64,000 nucleotides of DNA from an uncultured Prevotella sp. (lineage in GTDB: Bacteria; Bacteroidota; Bacteroidia; Bacteroidales; Bacteroidaceae): positions 1-64,000 of the forward strand of contig USRA01000002.1 in assembly GCA_900557035.1 (NCBI GenBank), in the 5' to 3' direction. Shown here piece by piece: positions 8,922 through 17,135 of the stretch; position 1 is the first letter of the stretch, and each line of letters begins with the position of its first letter. Under the pieces are notes generated by a model. That model made no database searches, had not been told where the DNA came from, and was given only the letters and a program-made list of their open reading frames with translations. The position numbers and the translations under genes were made by a program.

Positions 8922-8929
8922 TATTTTTG
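8922..8929 (+). promoter_or_regulatory. -7 element for the efflux-associated small gene
   Basis: TATTTTTG sits 14 bases before the ATG at 8944, leaving a very short leader. It could drive the whole small gene-CzcB-CzcA-TolC run. Confidence 0.5.
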
Positions 8930-8943
8930 TAGCCAAATTGCAA

Positions 8944-9366
8944 ATGAGGAAAAGAAGATTATACATATTCAGTCTCTGGATAGCTACATTGAGTATATTG
9001 CTATCTACGGTGATGACCCATCATCACCACATGGGGCGTATCTGTATGATTCAGGAGCAATGTGAGCAGGATGGCAACATCAATGATGAGCATACCGAAC
9101 ATCATGAACAGGAAAATGACAGCGACCGTGAGAACTGTAGCGTTCGTCAAATGCATCAGTTTGTTGTCAATTCCAAGGTGGTGAAGGGTGTCCGCAAGTT
9201 GCTGGTAGATGAGAACCATCAGTTGATGGTCCTGTCTTGTTCTTCTCTTTTAACTCTCCCTCGTCTCTCGCTTATTTCAGTGAGATGGCAGCATGTGGCA
9301 GCTTCTCCGCTTGCTGAGGAACTGGCGGCAGGCTATAGCAGACGGGGACCTCCTTCTATTTTATGA
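8944..9366 (+). CDS. Small membrane/periplasmic protein preceding the RND efflux genes
   Basis: A 140-residue protein with an N-terminal hydrophobic segment (about residues 6-22), then THHHHMG, an acidic/His stretch (DEHTEHHEQEND) and a basic hydrophilic middle. The composition resembles short DUF6769-type proteins found ahead of Bacteroidota metal efflux operons; that assignment is from memory and tentative. The His clusters suggest metal binding in the periplasm. The ATG at 8944 is preferred over the TTG at 8938. It lies 173 bases before the CzcB gene. No catalytic motif is seen. Confidence 0.55.
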   Translation: MRKRRLYIFSLWIATLSILLSTVMTHHHHMGRICMIQEQCEQDGNINDEHTEHHEQENDSDRENCSVRQMHQFVVNSKVVKGVRKLLVDENHQLMVLSCSSLLTLPRLSLISVRWQHVAASPLAEELAAGYSRRGPPSIL

Positions 9367-9490
9367 TTTTACAAGTTTGCCACTTGGTTGCAAAAATCGG
9401 TTTGAAGATTCGAATGCAACTGAGTTGCAAGGGTTTTTGTGTACTTTTGCCACCGGATTTTTGATAAGATTCGTGGTGTGAAATTGTTGT

Positions 9491-9523
9491 GTAGAATTGT
9501 AAAATAGGTAGAATTATAAAATA
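9491..9523 (+). repeat. Short tandem repeat in the czcB leader
   Basis: GTAGAATTGTAAAATA (9491-9506) is repeated as GTAGAATTATAAAATA (9508-9523), one change, immediately before the CzcB-like start. It may be a regulator site or a slippage product. A TACTTTTG (-7-like) also occurs at 9442-9449. Confidence 0.5.
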
Positions 9524-9539
9524 GAAGGAAAAAACAAAC

Positions 9540-10784
9540 ATGAAACGAATAGTTTTGATTGTCGTCGTTACGGCGATTGCCTGGGCTGGATTTGCTTTCT
9601 TCGCGAAACAGACTGGTTCAGAGGCTCATGCACACGAGGAGCATGAGCCTGAAGAAGTAGATTTTGATCATATTCCGTTGACTGCCAAGCAGGTCAGCAC
9701 CGTAGATTTGAAGATGGGGGAGGCTGTGGAGCGCGAGATGGATGCTACCATAGAAGCGAAAGGATCGCTCGTACTGCGTGCACAGGCGATGGGTGATGTT
9801 GCCTCTTTGATGGGCGGTATCGTGAAATCTATTTTTGTAAAAGAAGGACAGCTTGTTCATAAAGGACAGGTTGTTGCTACCGTTGAAAATACAGATGTGG
9901 TAAGTCTTCAGCGTGAGTATTATTCTGCTGCCAAGGAGTGTGAACTTGCCAAGGCGGATTTGGAGCGCCAACTTCTGCTCAGTAAGCAGGGAGCAGGCGT
10001 GAAGCGTACCTTACAGCAGACCCAGAAAGATTACCAGGTAGCTCATGCCAATCTTCTGGGTATTGGCAGACAGCTCAGCCAGATGGGTATTTCTACTTCC
10101 GCTGTATCCAAAGGCAAGTTTACTACGGCGTTCCCTTTGCATGCGCCTATCTCCGGCATCGTGAGCGAGATGACTGCCAGTCTGGGAAGTTATGCTGATA
10201 TGCAGACTCCTCTGATGAAGATTAGAAACACCCAGGCGGTGGAATGCGACCTCAATGTCTTCGAGAAGGATTTGGCGAAGGTCAAGGTGGGCAATCGGGT
10301 GACCATAAACCTGACTAACCAGCCTGGCGTAAAACTTTCTGGAACCGTTTATGGCATGAACCAATACTTTAACGATAGTTCGAAAGCCGTTGCTGTTCAC
10401 GTAAAGTTGGATGCGGCTAGCGTGAAGAGTTATCTGCATTCTTCGTCAGGCAATACTCATGGCGGAAAGCTTTTCGCAGGTATGTATGTAAGTGGAAAGA
10501 TAGCTACAGGCAGCCAGCAGTGTCTCGCTTTGCCATCCCAGGCAATTGTGAGCGCAGATGGCAAGCAGTATGTCTTCGCTCTCAATGGAGCTCCCAGCAA
10601 GGGTAACTACAGCTTCTCCCGTCATGAGGTGACCACAGGCACTTCGGATGGTAAATATACAGAAGTGAAGCTTTGCGACCATCTGTTGAAGGGCAAGGAT
10701 GGAGCTGCCGGCAAGAAGATTGTAACCGCGAACGCTTATTATCTGGCTTCGCTTACGGGCGAACATGGTGAGCATGCACATTAA
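9540..10784 (+). CDS. RND efflux periplasmic adaptor subunit, CzcB/CusB type
   Basis: A 414-residue membrane-fusion protein linking the inner-membrane RND pump to the outer-membrane channel. It has a non-cleaved or lipid-free N-terminal hydrophobic segment (residues 4-21), a His/Glu-rich stretch (AHAHEEHEPEE), a split lipoyl/barrel-sandwich domain (VKSIFVKEGQLVHKGQVVA and FPLHAPISGIVSEM), an intervening helical hairpin, a beta-barrel and a membrane-proximal domain. The extreme C-terminus is EHGEHAH, again His-rich. The His-rich ends and the HME-type partner argue for a heavy-metal substrate. The pump gene starts 13 bases downstream; they are one operon. Confidence 0.88.
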   Translation: MKRIVLIVVVTAIAWAGFAFFAKQTGSEAHAHEEHEPEEVDFDHIPLTAKQVSTVDLKMGEAVEREMDATIEAKGSLVLRAQAMGDVASLMGGIVKSIFVKEGQLVHKGQVVATVENTDVVSLQREYYSAAKECELAKADLERQLLLSKQGAGVKRTLQQTQKDYQVAHANLLGIGRQLSQMGISTSAVSKGKFTTAFPLHAPISGIVSEMTASLGSYADMQTPLMKIRNTQAVECDLNVFEKDLAKVKVGNRVTINLTNQPGVKLSGTVYGMNQYFNDSSKAVAVHVKLDAASVKSYLHSSSGNTHGGKLFAGMYVSGKIATGSQQCLALPSQAIVSADGKQYVFALNGAPSKGNYSFSRHEVTTGTSDGKYTEVKLCDHLLKGKDGAAGKKIVTANAYYLASLTGEHGEHAH

Positions 10785-10797
10785 GAAAGGGTAGCTT

Positions 10798-13700
10798 ATG
10801 TTTCAGAAACTTATTACATATTCCATTCGCCATAAACTGGTGATTGGAGTACTCTCTATAGCCCTGGCGATATGGGGTGTCTGGTCGCTGGTGCATCTTC
10901 CTTTCGATTCCACCCCAGATATTACAGATAATCAGGTGCAGGTTATCACTCAGGCTCCTTCGCTGGGAGCTCAGGAGGTGGAGCAATACGTAACCACTCC
11001 TGTAGAGATGGCGCTTGCCAATATACCCCGCATCCAGGAACGCCGTAGCATTTCAAGAAGCGGACTCTCAGTTATCACGCTTGTCTTCGACGATGCTGCC
11101 GATATCTATTGGGCACGTTCGCAGGTGAGTCAGGTAGTGGAACAGTTGGAGAAAGAACTGCCAAAGAACACCGAAACCGAGATGGGACCTATCGCCACCG
11201 GATTGGGCGAAATCTACCACTATACCATCCGTGCCAAGGAGGGATACGAGCATAAATACTCGCTCACCCAGCTCAGAACCATGCAGGACTGGATTGTGCG
11301 CAAACAGCTTTCCGGAACCCCGGGCATTGCCGAGGTAAGCGGTTGGGGCGGCTATGTCAAGCAATATGAGGTGGCTATCAATACCGACCAGCTGAACGCC
11401 AGCGGGGTCTCCGTAAGCGAGGTGTTTGATGCCTTGCAGCGCAACAATGCCAATACGGGTGGCAGCTACATCGAGCAGAATTCCAACCAGTATTATATCC
11501 GAGGCATCGGTGTGGTGAAGAATCTGGAGGATATTGCCAACATCACGGTGAAGACGGTGGATGGAACACCAGTCAAGGTGGGCGATGTGGCAAAGGTTCA
11601 GCTGGGTCACGCCACCCGTTTCGGTGCCGTTACCCGCAATGGCGAAGGCGAGGTGGTGGCTGGTATCGCCATCATGCTCAAGGGTGAGAACTTCCAGGAA
11701 GTTATCAAAAATGTAAAGGAACGAATCAGTCTGATCCAGAAATCACTTCCGGAAGGAGTAGTGATCGAACCGTTTATCGACCGAACCAACCTGGTGGATC
11801 GGGTAGAGGGCACCATCGCCCGCAACCTGATTGAAGGCGGACTTATCGTAATTTTCGTACTTGTTATCTTCCTAGGTAACTGGCGAGCCGGACTTGTTGT
11901 AGCAAGTGTCATCCCACTGAGTATGCTCTTTGCCTTCGGTATGATGAAGACCTTTGGCATCGACGGAAACCTGATGTCGCTGGGAGCCATCGACTTTGGA
12001 ATGATAGTGGATTCTGCGGTCATCATAGTTGAAGCTGTGGTGACTCATATCAATACCGGTAATTTCTCGCAGCCGGAAGTTCGTGCTGCTTATCTTGCTC
12101 AGTGTCAGAATGGCGGGGCTGCAACTCCATTTGCTCTGACCCAGAAACAGATGGACGAGGAAGTTCATTTCTCAGCTTCCCGAATCCGACAGAGTGCTGC
12201 GTTCGGCGAAATCATCATTATGATTGTATATATTCCGCTGATGACACTGGTAGGAATCGAAGGAAAGATGTTCCGTCCGATGGCACTTACGGTATTCTTT
12301 GCCATTCTGGGAGCCTTCATTCTCTCGCTTACCTATGTGCCGATGGCAAGTTCGCTGATGTTAAGTCGAAAGGTACATACCCGAAAAACATTCTCCGACC
12401 GCGTGATAGAGAAGTTGCAGGCATGGTACCGTCCGGTTCTTGACTGGGTCTTGGCACGTAACAAGGATGTCATCACAGGTGCTGTGGCTCTTTTCTGCGT
12501 CAGTGTCGTGGGCTTCAAATATCTGGGAGGCGAATTCATCCCAAGTCTGGAAGAAGGAGACTTTGCCGTGGAAATGAGTATGGCGCAGGGAACTTCATTG
12601 TCGCAGATGGTGGAGAGTTGTACCAAGGCTGAAAAGCTGCTCAAGAAGGAATACCCAGAGATTAAGCAGGTAGTAAGCCGTATAGGTAGTGCTGAGATTC
12701 CTACAGACCCGATGCCGGTAGAACGTGCCGACATCATGATTGCACTGAAACCGAAGGCAGAATGGACCTCTGCCAAGACTACTCCAGAATTGATGGAGAA
12801 GATGGAGGAAACCTTGAGTGCCATTCCTGGATTGGAAGCAGAGATTTCCCAACCCATTCAGATGCGCAACAATGAGCTGCAGACAGGTATCAAGCAGGAT
12901 GTGGCTGTCAAGATATTTGGTGATGATCTGGACGTGCTCACCCAGCAGGCAGGCAAGGTGAAGAAAATGATAGAAGATGTGCCGGGCGTGAGCGGTATCT
13001 TTGTTGAGGAAGTTGCCGGTCTGCCTCAAATCCAGGTAAAATACAACCATGAAAAGATGGCGGCCTACGGGGTTAGTGTGGATGATATCAGCGAGATATT
13101 GGAAACCACCTTTGCCGGAGCCGTGGCGGGTTCTCTGTACGAAGGAGACAAGAAGTTTGATATCGTACTCCGTATAGATCCTTCGCAGCGCAACGTGGAG
13201 ACGCTTGAGCAATTGAACATACCTCTCAAGGATGGTACGAATATTCCGTTGTCCCAGGTGGCAGATATTGATTATTCACCAGCGCCGGCTCAGGTTTCTC
13301 ATGAAGATGGTGCCCGCCGCATCTATGTTGGATTTAACGTGAAGGGCAGGGATGTGCAGAGTACCGTGGAGGATATCCAGGAGATTCTCGATGAAAAGCT
13401 GAAGTTGCCGGATGGCTACTATTATAATTATGGTGGTGAATTTGAAAACCTGCAGAGTGCAACCAACCGTCTGATGGTAGTGATACCGATAGCGCTTGTC
13501 ATTATCTTGCTGTTGCTCTATGCTACGGTGAAGAATGTCCGTGAGTCGCTCTTCGTCTTCTCTGCCATTCCGCTGGCTGCCATCGGAGGAGTTTGGGCTT
13601 TGTGGCTCAGAGGTATGCCTTTCAGCATCTCGGCAGGTGTCGGCTTCATAGCCCTCTTTGGTGTAGCGGTGCTCAATGGAATCGTACTTATCGGACAGAT

Positions 13701-13989
13701 GAACCAGATGCAGCGTGAAGAAAAGACTGCAGACAAACTGTCAGCATCCATGGGAGTTACAGAATTGATTCATCATCGCATCATCGAGAGCTGTATGGTT
13801 CGCTTGCGTCCTGTCTTGATGACGGCACTTGTCGCCTCTATGGGTTTCCTGCCTATGGCACTTTCCCAGGGTGATGGAGCAGAGGTACAGCGACCACTGG
13901 CTACGGTGGTGATAGGTGGTCTGATAACCAGTACACTGCTCACTTTGCTGGTGTTGCCTGCTATCTACAAGACATTCACCAGGAAATAG
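10798..13989 (+). CDS. Heavy-metal efflux RND transporter, CzcA/CusA family
   Basis: A 1063-residue proton-driven RND pump of the HME subfamily (full length for the family). It has an N-terminal transmembrane helix, two large periplasmic loops, and two membrane blocks (about residues 330-530 and 860-1060). TM4 carries DFGMIVDSAVIIVE, the charged D...D...E motif that marks CzcA/CusA-type metal pumps rather than drug pumps. GDFAVEM and the FAGAVAGSLYEG porter segments are intact. Which cation is exported (Cu+/Ag+ or Zn2+/Co2+/Cd2+) cannot be settled by eye. It is the middle gene of the adaptor-pump-channel operon. Confidence 0.92.
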   Translation: MFQKLITYSIRHKLVIGVLSIALAIWGVWSLVHLPFDSTPDITDNQVQVITQAPSLGAQEVEQYVTTPVEMALANIPRIQERRSISRSGLSVITLVFDDAADIYWARSQVSQVVEQLEKELPKNTETEMGPIATGLGEIYHYTIRAKEGYEHKYSLTQLRTMQDWIVRKQLSGTPGIAEVSGWGGYVKQYEVAINTDQLNASGVSVSEVFDALQRNNANTGGSYIEQNSNQYYIRGIGVVKNLEDIANITVKTVDGTPVKVGDVAKVQLGHATRFGAVTRNGEGEVVAGIAIMLKGENFQEVIKNVKERISLIQKSLPEGVVIEPFIDRTNLVDRVEGTIARNLIEGGLIVIFVLVIFLGNWRAGLVVASVIPLSMLFAFGMMKTFGIDGNLMSLGAIDFGMIVDSAVIIVEAVVTHINTGNFSQPEVRAAYLAQCQNGGAATPFALTQKQMDEEVHFSASRIRQSAAFGEIIIMIVYIPLMTLVGIEGKMFRPMALTVFFAILGAFILSLTYVPMASSLMLSRKVHTRKTFSDRVIEKLQAWYRPVLDWVLARNKDVITGAVALFCVSVVGFKYLGGEFIPSLEEGDFAVEMSMAQGTSLSQMVESCTKAEKLLKKEYPEIKQVVSRIGSAEIPTDPMPVERADIMIALKPKAEWTSAKTTPELMEKMEETLSAIPGLEAEISQPIQMRNNELQTGIKQDVAVKIFGDDLDVLTQQAGKVKKMIEDVPGVSGIFVEEVAGLPQIQVKYNHEKMAAYGVSVDDISEILETTFAGAVAGSLYEGDKKFDIVLRIDPSQRNVETLEQLNIPLKDGTNIPLSQVADIDYSPAPAQVSHEDGARRIYVGFNVKGRDVQSTVEDIQEILDEKLKLPDGYYYNYGGEFENLQSATNRLMVVIPIALVIILLLLYATVKNVRESLFVFSAIPLAAIGGVWALWLRGMPFSISAGVGFIALFGVAVLNGIVLIGQMNQMQREEKTADKLSASMGVTELIHHRIIESCMVRLRPVLMTALVASMGFLPMALSQGDGAEVQRPLATVVIGGLITSTLLTLLVLPAIYKTFTRK

Positions 13990-14020
13990 GCAATTAAGAA
14001 GATAACATAAAACATTTAGG

Positions 14021-15295
14021 ATGAACAAGAAAAAAAAGAAAACTATATTCGGGCTGGCAGCAGTTTTGATGCTGCTGGCCCCTTCAGAGGCAAAGGCTCA
14101 CCTTTTCGATGCCACCATTCCCGGCACGAAGATGACTTTGGAGCAGTGTTTCCAGTTGGCAGATAAGCAGAACCTGACGTTGCAGGCTGGAAGAAAATCG
14201 ATAGAACGTGCCAAGATAATGGAAGGAACGGCATGGGATGTAGATAAGACGGAGATTGCTTTCGGACAGAATCCGGCTTCAAGTGGCGATACAGATAATG
14301 CTCTTGCATTTTCGCAGGGCATCGAATTTCCAACGGTTTATACCGCCCGCCGTGGTCAGCTTAAGGCAGAAACTCAGGCTGAGAAAAGTCGTCTTGGTGT
14401 AACTAATCAGCAGATTAAGCTTGAGATTGCTTCTGCTTATTATGCGATGCTCTATCAGACCCATCGTCTGAGCATCCTTCAGCGCCAGGATTCTATCCTC
14501 GACCGTTATTGCGATGTTGCCGAGAAGCGTTACAAGGCAGGTGAAGCCAGACAGCTGGAGTTCCTTACAGCCGAGCGCTTGCGTAATGAAAACCATTTAG
14601 AGATGGTAAATGTGAAGAGTGAGGCTGAGAACAAGCAGATGGAACTGATGGCATTATTAAATACCGATCAGCCAGTTTTGCCTGCCGAATCTTATCTCAT
14701 TGCACTGGAATCTCCTGTCAGCGGAACCTTCAACTATCAGCAGACTGCTGATGCGCAGTATCAGCAAGACCGTCTGAAGGCACTCGATAAGGAGGTGAAG
14801 TGCGCCAAGACTGGTTATGCGCCATCTCTTTCGCTTTCGCTTCGCACCCAGGCTCTCATTTCCAGTTGGGATCCTTATCACATCGACCGTCAGCGTTTTA
14901 CCGAGGGTAACTTCTTCGGCTTTGAGATTGGAGTAGGCGTGCCTCTCTTCTACGGCGCTACCAAGGCAAAGGTGAAGGCTGCCAAGAAGGATCGTGAGGT
15001 AGCTGAACTGGAGATGCAGCAGGAGCGGAGAGAAAAGGAACGTGATTATCGCCTAGGCTACAACCGTTTCCAGAATGCAGCCAAGCGCATGGCTTATTAT
15101 AACGGCGAGAACATTTCTAAGGCAAAAGAAATCGTTCGCCTTAATACTGCCGAGTATGAGAGTGGAGAAATCAGCTATGTGGAATATGCCAATGCCTTGC
15201 AGGAGGCGATAGATATGGGTATGAAGCAGGCTGATGTCATCAATGAATATAATGAGGCAGCCTTGGCTTTGCTGGGGCTTTCGAATAATCTGTAA
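14021..15295 (+). CDS. TolC family outer-membrane efflux channel
   Basis: A 424-residue outer-membrane factor completing the tripartite exporter. A signal peptide ends after SEAKA, followed by TLEQCFQLADKQNLTLQ, the usual first OEP helix. Two internal repeats of long coiled-coil helices alternate with short beta segments, as in CzcC/CusC. It starts 31 bases after the pump gene and ends the operon. The convergent gene downstream begins the polysaccharide locus, with a repeat element between them. Confidence 0.88.
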   Translation: MNKKKKKTIFGLAAVLMLLAPSEAKAHLFDATIPGTKMTLEQCFQLADKQNLTLQAGRKSIERAKIMEGTAWDVDKTEIAFGQNPASSGDTDNALAFSQGIEFPTVYTARRGQLKAETQAEKSRLGVTNQQIKLEIASAYYAMLYQTHRLSILQRQDSILDRYCDVAEKRYKAGEARQLEFLTAERLRNENHLEMVNVKSEAENKQMELMALLNTDQPVLPAESYLIALESPVSGTFNYQQTADAQYQQDRLKALDKEVKCAKTGYAPSLSLSLRTQALISSWDPYHIDRQRFTEGNFFGFEIGVGVPLFYGATKAKVKAAKKDREVAELEMQQERREKERDYRLGYNRFQNAAKRMAYYNGENISKAKEIVRLNTAEYESGEISYVEYANALQEAIDMGMKQADVINEYNEAALALLGLSNNL

Positions 15296-15297
15296 TT

Positions 15298-15462
15298 CAA
15301 CTTTCGCAAGTGAGGGAATTGATAGAAGTTAAAGAAGTTATCACTCCCTACGGTCGTTCGGGAGGTTAAGAGACAATAGTATTCTTTCGTAAAACGTAGG
15401 ACATTTGTCCCTTAACTTCCCTCTAACTTCTCTAACTTCCCCACATGCAAAAGTTCAGTATA
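15298..15462. repeat. Intergenic inverted-repeat element, about 165 bp
   Basis: The left end (ACTTTCGCAAGTGAGGGAA...) and the reverse complement of the right end (GAACTTTTGCATGTGGGGAA...) are imperfect inverted repeats of about 40 bases. An internal hairpin around 15346-15364 joins CTCCC to GGGAG. The right arm is built of near-tandem GAAGTTAGA steps of about 10 bases. A related single end lies at 43711-43758. There is no ORF inside. It looks like a non-coding interspersed repeat between convergent genes. Confidence 0.6.
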
Positions 15463-15467
15463 ATAAT

Positions 15468-16103
15468 TTAGAACACTCTTCCGAAGATAATCTTGATGAA
15501 AGTCTTACCTAGGATTCTGGCATCAAACCACCATGAGCGATGCTCCAGGTAGTAAAGGTCCATGTCCAGGCGGCGCAACATCTTCTCCATCGTATCTGTG
15601 TATCCGTTATAGAGGGTTGCGTAGGAAGTAACACCAGGGCGAATCTGATACAGATTCTTATATCTAGGGTCATGCTCCATAATCTGGTCTATGTAGAACT
15701 TTCGATCTGGTCTTGGACCAATAAACGACATATCGCCACAAATCACGTTCCAAAGTTGAGGAAGTTCATCCAGATGGTGTTTTCTCAGAAACTTGCCGAT
15801 ATGGGTAAGCCGCTTATCTTTTTTATGGGAACAGAGCTGAGGACCGTTCTTCTCTGCATCCACCGTCATGCTTCTGAATTTATAGATGTTGAAGGGGCGT
15901 CCAAACCGACCGATGCGTTCCTGCTTGAAAATAGCTGGTCCACCATCTTCACATCTTACCATTATATATATTAGAAGCATGAGAGGCGAAACGAGCAGTA
16001 AGCAGATTGTTGCTAACAGAAAGTCGCCAGCTCGCTTGACGTTTCGCTCCATAGCACTCATTCCATCTACTATGACTTTTGTCTTAACAATACTATTTCT
16101 CAT
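15468..16103 (-). CDS. Initiating sugar-phosphate transferase (WbaP/PglC type)
   Basis: A 211-residue phosphoglycosyl transferase that loads the first sugar phosphate onto undecaprenyl phosphate in surface polysaccharide synthesis. It has one N-terminal hydrophobic re-entrant helix (FLLATICLLLVSPLMLLIYI, about residues 28-47), KFRSM, the LDELPQLWNV catalytic region and GPRP, all diagnostic of the bacterial sugar transferase domain. It lacks the extra membrane domain of long WcaJ proteins, so it is the minimal form. It is the last gene of the leftward polysaccharide group; no terminator is evident downstream before the repeat element. Confidence 0.9.
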   Translation of the reverse strand: MRNSIVKTKVIVDGMSAMERNVKRAGDFLLATICLLLVSPLMLLIYIMVRCEDGGPAIFKQERIGRFGRPFNIYKFRSMTVDAEKNGPQLCSHKKDKRLTHIGKFLRKHHLDELPQLWNVICGDMSFIGPRPDRKFYIDQIMEHDPRYKNLYQIRPGVTSYATLYNGYTDTMEKMLRRLDMDLYYLEHRSWWFDARILGKTFIKIIFGRVF

Positions 16104-16159
16104 ATAGAGTTATTCCATTTACTATATAAACGTAAAGTTGTGCAATATATTATATTTAG

Positions 16160-16969
16160 CTATCCTTTTCTTTTAACAAAGCAGTAACTATCCAGTTTTC
16201 TCTTCATTAGCTTCAGAATGTATGTTGGCAAAAACAAAAAAGCAAAGTAGAAGCAAGCCTTCATCCGTCCATACCCCAGAATCCTACGATAAACAGCTAT
16301 ATTGTATTTAGCAAGTGACATCTTGCTGCTGGATATGGAATGCTTGTGGCGGCAATACACTGCCAGCGGCTGGTTGGGGTAGGAATAACACACCTTGCAA
16401 TCTTTCAGGATTTGCAGGAAGAGTGCCCAATCCTGTCGCTTACGCAAAGTGGGCATATAGTATTTTCTGCCCAGCAGTTGGGTATCATAGATAGCAGTGA
16501 GGCAACCTATTTTATTATCCCGCTTCATCATAGAGAAAGTGATTTTGGGCGGTGCGATATTGATGCCTACAGATTTTTGTTCGTTAAAATTAAAAATGAA
16601 GTATGAGGTACAGGATAAAGCACACTGTTTCTGGTTCATGAAGGCGATTTGCTTTTCCAGTTTATCCAGAGTCCACTGGTCGTCACAGTCACAGAAAGCG
16701 ATGTATCTTCCCTTGGCACGTTCTATGCTCTTATTCCGAGCATATCCTGCTCCATGGTTGTGGTCAAGATAGAGCACATCCACCCGGCTATCCTTTTCCT
16801 CTATCTCGTGCAGAATATCCAGAGTTACCGGATCTGTGGAACCATCATCTGTAATCAGTAGTTCCAGGTCAAGATAGGTTTGATCTAGGATACTACTTAT
16901 GCTGTCGGCAAGATATTTGCCGGCATTATAAGTAGGCATGATAACTGATACTAACCTGTTCCTATCCAT
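16160..16969 (-). CDS. Glycosyltransferase family 2
   Basis: A 269-residue GT-A fold enzyme. The nucleotide-binding start VSVIMPTYNAGKYL, the TDDGSTD motif (about residues 41-47) and the metal-binding CDCDDQW (about 95-101) are clear. The C-terminus has a hydrophobic amphipathic stretch suited to membrane association. The ATG at 16969 is preferred; the frame can be extended upstream only to a TTG at 17047, through a sequence with no family character. The donor and acceptor sugars are unknown. The initiating transferase follows 56 bases downstream. Confidence 0.87.
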   Translation of the reverse strand: MDRNRLVSVIMPTYNAGKYLADSISSILDQTYLDLELLITDDGSTDPVTLDILHEIEEKDSRVDVLYLDHNHGAGYARNKSIERAKGRYIAFCDCDDQWTLDKLEKQIAFMNQKQCALSCTSYFIFNFNEQKSVGINIAPPKITFSMMKRDNKIGCLTAIYDTQLLGRKYYMPTLRKRQDWALFLQILKDCKVCYSYPNQPLAVYCRHKHSISSSKMSLAKYNIAVYRRILGYGRMKACFYFAFLFLPTYILKLMKRKLDSYCFVKRKG

Positions 16970-17061
16970 TTCAATATTGTTCTTTCTATTTTCTTGTTTA
17001 TATCTATAATAACGTTTGGGATGTCTTATTATTGCAGTATGACACAAAAAAGTGCAAATTA

Positions 17062-17093
17062 TTTGGTACTTTCAATTATTTCTTCTACTTTTG
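17062..17093 (+). promoter_or_regulatory. Consensus promoter for the lone rightward gene of the polysaccharide locus
   Basis: TTTG (17062-17065), exactly 20 bases, TACTTTTG (17086-17093). The leader to the ATG at 17136 is about 36 bases. The same element pair with identical spacing drives the leftward wzz promoter at 23740-23709. Confidence 0.75.
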
Positions 17094-17135
17094 CATTGTA
17101 TAACCAATTATTGCATAGGCATAAAAATAGAAAAG

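Noticed and set aside
16970-17047. Upstream TTG start for the 16160 glycosyltransferase.
   Set aside because: The added 26 residues do not look like GT2 sequence, and the ATG at 16969 gives the usual N-terminus.
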